A DNA stretch of 5,119 nt, from positions 1 through 5,119 of the forward strand of contig JASKJZ010000216.1 in NCBI GenBank assembly GCA_030154385.1. Direction: 5' to 3'. The DNA is from Clostridiales bacterium (lineage in GTDB: Bacteria > Bacillota_A > Clostridia > Lachnospirales > Lachnospiraceae). Positions 1-5,119 of the stretch are shown here, in pieces. A program made the position numbers and the translations under genes. The stretch's first letter is position 1. Each line of letters starts with the position of its first letter. The notes beneath the pieces are model-generated. The model worked only from the letters and a program-made list of their open reading frames with translations. It was not told the origin of the DNA and made no database searches.

Positions 1-486
1 CATTTGATGGTAGAGGAACCTATTCGTTATATTGATGATTTTGTGGAAGCAGGAGCGGATGGAATAACGGTACATGTGGAAGCATGTAAACATCTTTCTA
101 GAACACTTCAATATATACGGCAAAAGGGAGTAAAAAGTGCAGTGGCTTTGAATCCAGCAACGCCTTTATCTTCGCTTTCCTATGTACTAGATGATGTGGA
201 TATGATTTTACTTATGACGGTAAACCCGGGATTTGGAGGGCAGACCTTAATTGAGAGCTCTTATCAAAAAATAAGGGATTTAAAAGAGCTATTACAGCGA
301 AAGAACCTGAATATGGATATTCAGGTGGATGGTGGAATTACAGCTACGAATGCGTCTAAGATCATGCAGGCTGGTGCAAACATACTGGTTGCTGGGACTT
401 GCGTATTCCGCGGAGATGTAGAAAAAAATGTTGGCTTATTCAAGGAGGTTTTTGCCGATGAGATTGGAAAATCTAAAGGTTGGTAG
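1..486 (+). CDS. rpe: Ribulose-phosphate 3-epimerase, 5' truncated by the window edge
   Basis: Interconverts D-ribulose 5-phosphate and D-xylulose 5-phosphate (EC 5.1.3.1) in the cytosolic non-oxidative pentose phosphate pathway. The frame is open from base 1, and the first residues, HLMVEEP, match the family's conserved strand with a metal-binding His (human H70 equivalent). The gene therefore continues upstream, and the Met codon at 7-9 is internal. Counting from base 1, other landmarks are ITVHVEA (22-28), the phosphate-site signature TVNPGFGGQ (73-81), the catalytic and metal-binding Asp in QVDGGI (D110), and the second phosphate-binding segment near VAGTCVF. The window shows 161 residues of a family usually about 220 long, so roughly 60 N-terminal residues are missing, including the HxD metal pair. 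The C-terminus is complete and overlaps the start of the PilZ gene by 29 bp. Identity is near certain. Confidence 0.96.
   Translation, partial: HLMVEEPIRYIDDFVEAGADGITVHVEACKHLSRTLQYIRQKGVKSAVALNPATPLSSLSYVLDDVDMILLMTVNPGFGGQTLIESSYQKIRDLKELLQRKNLNMDIQVDGGITATNASKIMQAGANILVAGTCVFRGDVEKNVGLFKEVFADEIGKSKGW
442..448 (+). promoter_or_regulatory. Ribosome binding site that sets the PilZ gene start
   Basis: AAGGAGG lies inside the 3' end of rpe, 9 nt before ATG 458. It is a near-perfect Shine-Dalgarno sequence. The earlier in-frame ATG at 428 has only a distant GGAG about 12 nt upstream. This favours 458 as the true start and indicates independent ribosome loading within the overlap. Confidence 0.85.
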
Positions 487-1153
487 AGGCCTTGAGATTT
501 ATGTGACGAGGGATGGGTATCGGTATCGTTTGGTTAGTACAATTGAGAATGTGGCAATTGGAAAAGTCTATATTACCTTAATTGCTTCAGGAAACCGTGT
601 TTTTCGATTCCTCGATTCAGATCAGGTGGATATTATATACCGTGATGAGAACCATATGCTTCAATGGGAAAATGTAAAGGGAACCGTTGAAAAGTTAGAT
701 GGTACCCTAGTACATTGTTTATGGAGTGAAAAAGCGGGTGAGAATTTTAATCGGAGAAAAGCATTTCGCGTGGACATAGGAGAAGAAATTGTACTCTATC
801 GTTTTCATCAAAAAGAGGATGCCTTGATTAAGGAATCCGTTTTTTTAGATGATTATGGAAATGAAGAGGGCAGCGTTACGGTTGAAGAATTCGAAGGCCA
901 TTTAAAGGATTTAAGTGAAAATGGGGCTGGATTTTATACCAATCAAATCCTTGAGGTAGGGGATATTATTGGATTCCCAATGTATACCTCACACGGTACG
1001 ATGTATTTTAAGGTAGAGATTGTGCGTCATAATGAAAGAAGAATTGGAAAATATATGGAGTATTATGGAGCTATCTTTTTACGTTCGGATAAAAATCTGG
1101 GAAAATACCTGTTTGCATTACAAAGAGAGCGTTTGCAAAAACAGCGAAAGTGA
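458..1153 (+). CDS. PilZ-domain cyclic-di-GMP effector, YcgR-like
   Basis: A predicted cytosolic c-di-GMP receptor of 231 residues with the two-domain YcgR layout. Residues about 1-95 resemble the beta-rich N-terminal YcgR/PilZN-type domain, and residues about 98-225 form the PilZ domain. Both ligand-binding motifs are intact: RxxxR at R100-R104 (within NRRKAFRVD) and (D/N)xSxxG at D151-G156 (DLSENG). The spacing from R104 to D151 is 47 residues, whereas E. coli YcgR has about 27 by my recollection; the extra stretch is acidic (DDYGNEEG region). No signal peptide or membrane segment is visible. Relatives (YcgR, B. subtilis MotI) slow flagellar rotation, while other PilZ proteins control exopolysaccharide; the sequence does not say which applies here. 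It overlaps rpe by 29 bp and stops 15 bp before thiN, so all three are probably co-transcribed. An in-frame ATG at 428 would add 10 residues but lacks a good ribosome binding site. Confidence 0.88.
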   Translation: MRLENLKVGRGLEIYVTRDGYRYRLVSTIENVAIGKVYITLIASGNRVFRFLDSDQVDIIYRDENHMLQWENVKGTVEKLDGTLVHCLWSEKAGENFNRRKAFRVDIGEEIVLYRFHQKEDALIKESVFLDDYGNEEGSVTVEEFEGHLKDLSENGAGFYTNQILEVGDIIGFPMYTSHGTMYFKVEIVRHNERRIGKYMEYYGAIFLRSDKNLGKYLFALQRERLQKQRK

Positions 1154-1168
1154 TTGGATGGTAGTGAT

Positions 1169-1840
1169 ATGGAAAATAGGGACTGTTTGATCATAACAGG
1201 TGGCATATTATCGGAGGACTTAATTAAAGAATATATAATAACACATCCGAACGCTATTTTAATATGTGTGGATGGTGCTTTGGAGCTTGTACACAAGATG
1301 AAGCTTGTTCCGGATTATATTGTAGGAGACTTTGATACGGTTCGTCCAGATTTAATTATGTGGTACGAAAAACAGGTGGCGTTAGGAAAAATCAAAACGC
1401 AGATTCGTAGGTTCCCGCCTCATAAGGATGAGACGGACACGCATATCGCGGTTTTACTGGCAATGGAGGTTGCAGCCACGAATATTTGTATTATGGGAGG
1501 AATTGGAAGTCGTATGGATCATACCTTAGCCAATCTACATCTTCTATTGCAACCGTTAAAAAAAGGAATCCATGCATACCTACAAAATGAACACAATGTT
1601 ATTTATTTAAAAGAGCAACCCTTTCAAATAGAAAAAAAAGCAACATTTGGTGATTATATTTCCCTGATACCGTTTAAGAAGACGGTTCACAGGGTAACAC
1701 TAAATGGTTTTAAGTATAATACAAATGCCGTCGATTTTACGATAGAAGGAAGTCTTGGAATCAGCAATGAGCTAGTGGAGGAGACGGGGTCAGTTACCTT
1801 TACAAAAGGGATATTTATTGTAATTGAAGCGAATGATTAA
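1169..1840 (+). CDS. thiN: Thiamine pyrophosphokinase
   Basis: Transfers pyrophosphate from ATP to thiamine to make the cofactor thiamine diphosphate (EC 2.7.6.2) in the cytosol, the last step in using salvaged thiamine. Counting from ATG 1169 the protein has 223 residues, close to B. subtilis ThiN. Family landmarks appear in order: the N-terminal ITGG (9-12), VDGA (34-37), PDYIVGDFDT (48-57) with the Asp residues expected to bind Mg and pyrophosphate, HKDETDT (85-91), the GGIGSRMDHTLAN segment (110-122) that helps form the active site, and a C-terminal beta-rich thiamine-binding part. The start is uncertain. A TTG at 1154 directly abuts the PilZ stop and would add five residues (LDGSD). ATG 1169 has only a weak GGATGG upstream (1156-1161) but gives the more usual N-terminus. 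Translation may depend partly on ribosomes finishing the PilZ gene. Pairing with rpe is a common Firmicute arrangement. Confidence 0.92.
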   Translation: MENRDCLIITGGILSEDLIKEYIITHPNAILICVDGALELVHKMKLVPDYIVGDFDTVRPDLIMWYEKQVALGKIKTQIRRFPPHKDETDTHIAVLLAMEVAATNICIMGGIGSRMDHTLANLHLLLQPLKKGIHAYLQNEHNVIYLKEQPFQIEKKATFGDYISLIPFKKTVHRVTLNGFKYNTNAVDFTIEGSLGISNELVEETGSVTFTKGIFIVIEAND

Positions 1841-1846
1841 AAGGAG
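1841..1846 (+). promoter_or_regulatory. Ribosome binding site of ychF
   Basis: AAGGAG directly follows the thiN stop codon and lies 9 nt before ATG 1856. It supports that start and separate translation initiation of ychF. Confidence 0.8.
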
Positions 1847-1855
1847 AATAAAACG

Positions 1856-2953
1856 ATGAAATTAGGAATAGTAGGACTGCCAAATGTAGGAAAAAGTACA
1901 TTATTTAATTCATTAACAAAGGCAGGAGCAGAGTCTGCAAATTATCCTTTTTGTACCATCGATCCCAATGTTGGGATTGTAACAGTGCCGGATGAGAGAC
2001 TAAAGAAACTGGGAGAGCTGTATCATTCAAAAAAGGTGACACCAGCGGTTATCGAGTTTGTTGATATAGCAGGTCTTGTAAAGGGGGCATCGAAGGGAGA
2101 GGGACTTGGAAACCAATTTCTTTCCAATATTCGTGAGGTTGATGCTATCGTGCATGTCGTTCGCTGTTTTGAAGATCCCAATGTTGTTCATGTTGATGGA
2201 AGTGTTGATCCAATTCGAGACATTGAAACCATTAATTTGGAATTAATATTTTCAGATATTGAAATTTTAGAAAGAAGAATAGCGAAATCACAACGAGGTG
2301 CTAGAAATGATAAAACATTGGCAAAGGAAGTGGCACTTCTAGAACAGATCAAAAGCCATTTGGAAGAGGGACAATTAGCAATAACCTTTGACGTTGAGGA
2401 TGAGGAGGAAAAAGAATGGTTTGCGTCCTATAATCTGTTGACAGCAAAACCAGTGATTTATGCAGCAAATGTCTCCGAGGATGATTTGGCAGATGACGGA
2501 AATCAGAATGCATATGTTGAAAAGGTTCGTCGGTATGGAGCAGAAAATGCAAGTGAGGTATTTGTAATTTGCGCACAAATTGAACAAGAAATTGCAGAGC
2601 TTGACGAGGAAGAGAAATTGATGTTCCTAGAAGAGCTTGGACTTAAGGAGTCTGGACTTGAAAAGCTGATAAAGGCAAGCTATAGCTTGCTTGGACTCAT
2701 TAGCTATTTGACTTCTGGGGAGGACGAAACAAGAGCCTGGACAATCAAACAGGGGACAAAGGCTCCAGCAGCAGCAGGAAAAATTCATTCGGATTTCGAA
2801 CGTGGATTTATTCGCGCAGAGGTAGTAGGCTATCAAGATCTTTTAGATTGTAAAAGTATAGCAGCTGCAAAAGAAAAAGGGTTGGTAGGAATCGAAGGGA
2901 AAGAATATATTGTGAAAGATGGAGATGTGATTTTGTTTCGATTTAATGTTTAG
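1856..2953 (+). CDS. ychF: Redox-responsive ATPase YchF (Obg-family P-loop NTPase)
   Basis: A universally conserved cytosolic P-loop protein related to Obg/DRG GTPases. Characterised members (E. coli YchF, human OLA1) prefer ATP, bind ribosomes and affect oxidative-stress responses. The protein has 365 residues, the family's usual length. The P-loop is G7-LPNV-GKST15, the G3 motif is D70-IAG73, followed by the characteristic [16 protein letters not shown] stretch (74-89). The usual G4 NKxD is replaced by N205-VSE208, the NxxE form associated with relaxed or ATP specificity. A helical insert (about 125-200) precedes this, and the C-terminal TGS domain covers about 281-364, with [16 protein letters not shown] at 308-323. 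It starts 15 bp after thiN and ends 17 bp before lgt. Nothing is truncated or unusual for the family. Confidence 0.97.
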   Translation: MKLGIVGLPNVGKSTLFNSLTKAGAESANYPFCTIDPNVGIVTVPDERLKKLGELYHSKKVTPAVIEFVDIAGLVKGASKGEGLGNQFLSNIREVDAIVHVVRCFEDPNVVHVDGSVDPIRDIETINLELIFSDIEILERRIAKSQRGARNDKTLAKEVALLEQIKSHLEEGQLAITFDVEDEEEKEWFASYNLLTAKPVIYAANVSEDDLADDGNQNAYVEKVRRYGAENASEVFVICAQIEQEIAELDEEEKLMFLEELGLKESGLEKLIKASYSLLGLISYLTSGEDETRAWTIKQGTKAPAAAGKIHSDFERGFIRAEVVGYQDLLDCKSIAAAKEKGLVGIEGKEYIVKDGDVILFRFNV

Positions 2954-2955
2954 TT

Positions 2956-2961
2956 GGGGGG
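2956..2961 (+). promoter_or_regulatory. G-run ribosome binding site that sets the lgt start
   Basis: A run of six G lies 9 nt before ATG 2971. It touches the alternative ATG at 2962, which is therefore too close to be served by it. It is an imperfect Shine-Dalgarno (no AGGAGG), but no better one is present. It favours 2971 as the start. Confidence 0.6.
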
Positions 2962-2970
2962 ATGAAGAGT

Positions 2971-3831
2971 ATGACAGGAGTAAATATTGGATTCCCAAAC
3001 ATAGGAATCTATTTAGAGAATGTTCCATCTGGATTTACTGTTTTTGGATTTCGTATTGCCTTTTATGGTGTTATCATCGCGGTCGGAATGATACTAGGAT
3101 ATCTAGTAGCAGAATGGCAGGCAAAAAGAACCGGACAAAATCCTGATTTATATTTGGATTTTGCATTGATAGCAATCCCTGTGAGTGTCATTTGTGCAAG
3201 GATTTATTATGTTATCTTTAGTTGGGATTTATATCGAGATAATATATGGGATGTGTTCAATACAAGGAACGGTGGGCTTGCTATTTATGGCGGAGTCATT
3301 GGTGCGATTGCGACAGCTTTTTTATTTGCACGCGTGAAAAAAATCAAGTTTGGACTTCTTTCGGATACGGGATGTCTTGGTTTGATTACGGGGCAGATTA
3401 TTGGAAGATGGGGGAATTTCTTTAACTGTGAAGCCTTTGGAGGTTATGCAGGAGGAAGTCTTTTTGCCATGAAGCTTCCATGGGATGTAGCAAAAAGTCA
3501 TATGTCATTAGCAAATGCACTTGCAATGGAAAAATATGTAGTAGCAGATTCTATTTTGGTTCATCCTACATTTCTTTACGAATCGGTTTGGAATTTCATT
3601 CTTTTACTTGTGCTCATTTGGTATTCACCACGAAAAAAATTTGACGGAGAAGTGATTTTGCTTTATATGGTCGGCTATGGAATTGGTCGGTTCTGGATTG
3701 AAGGCATCCGCACTGACCAGCTTCTTCTTTGGAATACGGCGATACCAGCTTCGATGGCTCTTTCGGCTCTTCTTGTGATAGCAGCACTTATTGCAATTGT
3801 AGGATTTCGAATGAAAGAGAAACAACACTAA
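2971..3831 (+). CDS. lgt: Prolipoprotein diacylglyceryl transferase
   Basis: Integral membrane enzyme that moves diacylglycerol from phosphatidylglycerol to the lipobox Cys of preprolipoproteins (EC 2.5.1.145), the first step of lipoprotein maturation. The protein has 286 residues and several hydrophobic helices (about 24-45, 63-83, 103-120, 134-145, 206-218, 228-241, 258-279), consistent with the seven-helix fold. The family signature GRWGNFFNCEAFGG spans 145-158 and includes R146, N149 and E154 (R143, N146 and E151 in E. coli). Y32 matches E. coli Y26, and HPTFLYES (198-205) and GRFWIEGIR (239-247) supply the C-terminal conserved residues, with R247 matching R239. The position of E. coli H103 is Tyr here (Y106, in AIYGGVIG). 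An ATG at 2962 would add three residues but leaves no room for ribosome binding. It is the last gene of the unit and is followed by a terminator. Confidence 0.96.
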   Translation: MTGVNIGFPNIGIYLENVPSGFTVFGFRIAFYGVIIAVGMILGYLVAEWQAKRTGQNPDLYLDFALIAIPVSVICARIYYVIFSWDLYRDNIWDVFNTRNGGLAIYGGVIGAIATAFLFARVKKIKFGLLSDTGCLGLITGQIIGRWGNFFNCEAFGGYAGGSLFAMKLPWDVAKSHMSLANALAMEKYVVADSILVHPTFLYESVWNFILLLVLIWYSPRKKFDGEVILLYMVGYGIGRFWIEGIRTDQLLLWNTAIPASMALSALLVIAALIAIVGFRMKEKQH

Positions 3832-3855
3832 TTCGTTGATATTATGAATTGTTAG

Positions 3856-3899
3856 ACACTTGTCGTCTACTATAGTTAGTAGATGGCAGGTGTTTTTTT
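3856..3899 (+). terminator. Rho-independent terminator after lgt
   Basis: Bases 3856-3871 pair with 3878-3893 along all 16 positions, with three G-U wobbles (3860/3889, 3863/3886, 3865/3884). The loop is six bases, and a T run continues to 3899. It starts 24 bp after the lgt stop. It should end the rpe-lgt transcript and insulate it from the mraZ promoter. Confidence 0.93.
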
Positions 3900-3982
3900 A
3901 ATGTCTGGGGACTGATTTTATTGGCTGTTCATAATTTCTTAATAAAAAATACAGAATTTGTACATTTTCAAGCGAAAGATAG

Positions 3983-4011
3983 TTGATAAAATCCCAAAAA
4001 TATTGTATGAT
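3983..4011 (+). promoter_or_regulatory. Sigma-A-type promoter of the mraZ (dcw) operon
   Basis: The -35 element TTGATA (3983-3988) and the -10 element TATGAT (4006-4011) each match consensus at 5 of 6 positions, with the optimal 17-nt spacer. Transcription would start near 4018, giving a leader of about 90 nt before mraZ. The promoter lies between the upstream terminator and the mraZ operator repeats, and the surrounding AT-rich stretch from 3900 holds no supportable gene. Confidence 0.8.
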
Positions 4012-4021
4012 AAATTCAGAT

Positions 4022-4066
4022 GTGGAGGAAAGTGGTGAGAAGTGGTAGATATTACCATAAAAGTGG
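4022..4066 (+). promoter_or_regulatory. Probable MraZ operator: GTGG direct repeats in the leader
   Basis: GTGG occurs at 4022-4025, 4032-4035 and 4042-4045, exactly 10 bp apart, so each copy faces the same side of the helix. A fourth copy at 4063-4066 lies 21 bp after the third, about two turns. MraZ proteins bind short G-rich direct repeats (TGGGN type, 10-bp period) near their own promoter; this array has the same period and sits directly upstream of mraZ. It begins about 4 nt after the predicted transcription start, so bound MraZ would block initiation or early elongation. The match to the operator class is inference from position and period. Confidence 0.75.
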
Positions 4067-4108
4067 GGGACTTTCCGATGGACGAAATGAAAGAGGGCGG
4101 TGAAGCTT

Positions 4109-4537
4109 ATGTTCATGGGTGAATACAATCATTCCATTGACACAAAAGGAAGAATCATCGTACCGGCCAAATTCAGAGAATTGTTAGGAGACACGTTTGT
4201 GGTGTCACTGGGTTTGGATGGGTGTTTATTTTTGTACCCAATAAATGAATGGGAACGGTTTGTGGAACAATTAAAGAACCTACCAGGTAACAAAGAAGCA
4301 AGACAATTGCAGCGATATTTTATGGCAGGTGCTGCCGATATTGAGGTGGACAAGCAGGGGAGAATATTGCTTCCAGTGAAGCTTAGAGAAGCGGCTGCCT
4401 TAGAAAAGGATGTTGTATTTGTGGGCGTATTGAGTAAAATTGAGATTTGGTCAAAGGAACGCTGGGAATCAAATAATACCTTCGATAACATGGATGATAT
4501 CGCAGAAAATATGTCTAGTTTTGGACTTAGTTTTTAA
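4109..4537 (+). CDS. mraZ: Transcriptional regulator MraZ
   Basis: DNA-binding regulator at the head of the division and cell-wall gene cluster; in studied bacteria it controls its own operon, usually as a repressor. The protein has 142 residues, typical of the family, and consists of two tandem SpoVT-AbrB-like halves. Each half has the DxxxR DNA-contact motif: D11-TKG-R15 followed by IIVPAKFRE, and D81-KQG-R85 followed by ILLPVKLRE. MraZ assembles into rings of about eight or more subunits that read repeated DNA boxes, which fits the periodic GTGG array upstream. The start is set at ATG 4109 because MFMGEYNH is the usual N-terminus in this group, with the G-rich stretch 4093-4101 as a modest ribosome binding site. 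ATG 4115 and GTG 4100 are in-frame alternatives. rsmH follows after 16 bp. Confidence 0.96.
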   Translation: MFMGEYNHSIDTKGRIIVPAKFRELLGDTFVVSLGLDGCLFLYPINEWERFVEQLKNLPGNKEARQLQRYFMAGAADIEVDKQGRILLPVKLREAAALEKDVVFVGVLSKIEIWSKERWESNNTFDNMDDIAENMSSFGLSF

Positions 4538-4538
4538 T

Positions 4539-4545
4539 AAAGGAG
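4539..4545 (+). promoter_or_regulatory. Ribosome binding site of rsmH
   Basis: AAAGGAG lies just after the mraZ stop and 8 nt before ATG 4554. It is a strong Shine-Dalgarno sequence supporting that start. Confidence 0.82.
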
Positions 4546-4553
4546 TGGCTGCC

Positions 4554-5119
4554 ATGGAATTTAAGCATATATCCGTTCTCTTAAATGAGACAATCGAACA
4601 ATTAAATATCAGACCAAATGGCAGATATGTTGATGGAACTTTAGGGGGCGGTGGACATGCCTATGAAGTATGCAAATATCTTGGCACTAAAGGTACACTC
4701 ATTGGAATCGATCAAGATCTTGCGGCGATTTCGGCTGCGAAAGAACGTCTTCAAGAATTTGGTGACCTGGTTACCATTGTAAAGAGCAATTACTGCAACT
4801 ATAAAGAGGTTTTAAAAACGCTGGAAATTGATAAGGTGGATGGTATTGTTCTTGATCTTGGGGTCTCTTCTTACCAGTTAGATAATGCAGAACGAGGATT
4901 TTCCTATATGGCCGATGCTGACCTTGATATGAGAATGGATCAGGGACAGGAGAAGACGGCAAGGGATATTGTAAACCACTATAGTGAAACCGAATTGTTT
5001 CATATGATTCGTGACTATGGGGAAGATAAATTTGCAAAAAACATAGCAAAGCACATTGTGCTTGCGAGAGAAGAAAAAGAAATTACAACTACAAACGAGT
5101 TGACACAGGTTATAAGGCG
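4554..5119 (+). CDS. rsmH: 16S rRNA m4C1402 methyltransferase RsmH, 3' end outside the window
   Basis: S-adenosylmethionine-dependent enzyme that methylates N4 of C1402 in 16S rRNA (EC 2.1.1.199), in the ribosomal P site; formerly called MraW. The frame is open to the window edge, giving 188 complete codons of a protein usually about 310 long. Conserved segments: HISVLLNE (5-12), the SAM-binding [10 protein letters not shown] (27-36), the acidic GIDQD (51-55), SNY (78-80), [11 protein letters not shown] (96-106), [11 protein letters not shown] (108-118), LDMRMD (124-129) and [14 protein letters not shown] near residue 160. All positions expected to hold SAM and substrate are intact in the visible part. 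It follows mraZ by 16 bp with its own ribosome binding site, the standard mraZ-rsmH order. The next genes outside the window are probably ftsL and a penicillin-binding protein; that is inference from the usual cluster. Confidence 0.96.
   Translation, partial: MEFKHISVLLNETIEQLNIRPNGRYVDGTLGGGGHAYEVCKYLGTKGTLIGIDQDLAAISAAKERLQEFGDLVTIVKSNYCNYKEVLKTLEIDKVDGIVLDLGVSSYQLDNAERGFSYMADADLDMRMDQGQEKTARDIVNHYSETELFHMIRDYGEDKFAKNIAKHIVLAREEKEITTTNELTQVIR

Noticed and set aside
428..457. Upstream ATG 428 as the start of the PilZ gene
   Set aside because: It lacks a well-placed ribosome binding site, whereas ATG 458 has AAGGAGG at 9 nt.
1063..1296. Open frame of 77 codons on the minus strand
   Set aside because: It is antisense across the PilZ/thiN junction, with no ribosome binding site and no recognisable protein; a shadow of real genes.
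2675..2690. Perfect 16-bp palindrome GCAAGCTATAGCTTGC
   Set aside because: It lies inside the ychF coding sequence, encodes ordinary family residues (KASYSLL), has no loop or T run and is not repeated elsewhere; most likely chance.
2946..3146. 66-codon plus-strand frame overlapping the lgt start
   Set aside because: It lies in another frame of lgt, begins within the ychF end and has low-complexity, non-family sequence; lgt explains the region.
3921..3948. Second possible promoter (TTGGCT, 16 nt, TAAAAA)
   Set aside because: Both elements are poor matches and the site lies in AT-rich sequence; the promoter at 3983-4011 is far better.
3898..4128. 76-codon minus-strand frame across the mraZ promoter region
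   Set aside because: It runs antisense through the promoter, the operator and the mraZ start, has no ribosome binding site and looks like an AT-rich random frame.
4129..4491. 120-codon minus-strand frame
   Set aside because: It is entirely antisense to mraZ, whose identity is certain, and has no family features.
4771..5049. 92-codon minus-strand frame
   Set aside because: It is antisense to rsmH, which is clearly coding through the window end; the translation has no recognisable domain.

Overview
The window is AT-rich, tightly packed chromosomal DNA from a low-GC Gram-positive bacterium. Gene content, operon order, strong AAGGAG-type ribosome binding sites and the protein sequences point to a Clostridia member, most likely Lachnospiraceae. 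That placement is inference from family resemblance, not a database result. All seven supported genes lie on the + strand. Two run off the window edges: rpe at the left and rsmH at the right.

Region 1 (1-3831) looks like one transcription unit of five genes: rpe (5' truncated), a PilZ-domain c-di-GMP effector, thiN, ychF and lgt. The first two genes overlap by 29 bp. The other gaps are 15, 15 and 17 bp, and no promoter stands out inside the unit. rpe and thiN belong to the well-known Firmicute neighbourhood rsgA-rpe-thiN; here a PilZ gene sits between them. The unit ends in a strong intrinsic terminator at 3856-3899, just after lgt.

Region 2 (3900-4108) is a non-coding control region of about 200 bp. 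It holds a well-formed sigma-A-type promoter (TTGATA, 17 nt, TATGAT). Just downstream are three GTGG repeats at exactly 10-bp spacing, with a fourth GTGG 21 bp further on. This arrangement fits a MraZ operator for autoregulation of the division and cell-wall (dcw) operon.

Region 3 (4109-5119) is the start of the dcw cluster: mraZ, then rsmH, whose 3' end lies outside the window. Their own ribosome binding sites and the 16-bp gap suggest co-transcription.

The window is mostly housekeeping: pentose phosphate pathway, thiamine cofactor activation, a ribosome-associated ATPase, lipoprotein lipidation, and division-operon control with rRNA methylation. The c-di-GMP receptor is the one signalling gene. 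I found no convincing undescribed system, mobile element, CRISPR array or RNA gene. The points most worth a second look are the MraZ operator layout, the PilZ gene inside the rpe-thiN unit with its lengthened inter-motif segment, and the Tyr in Lgt where the E. coli enzyme has a key His.
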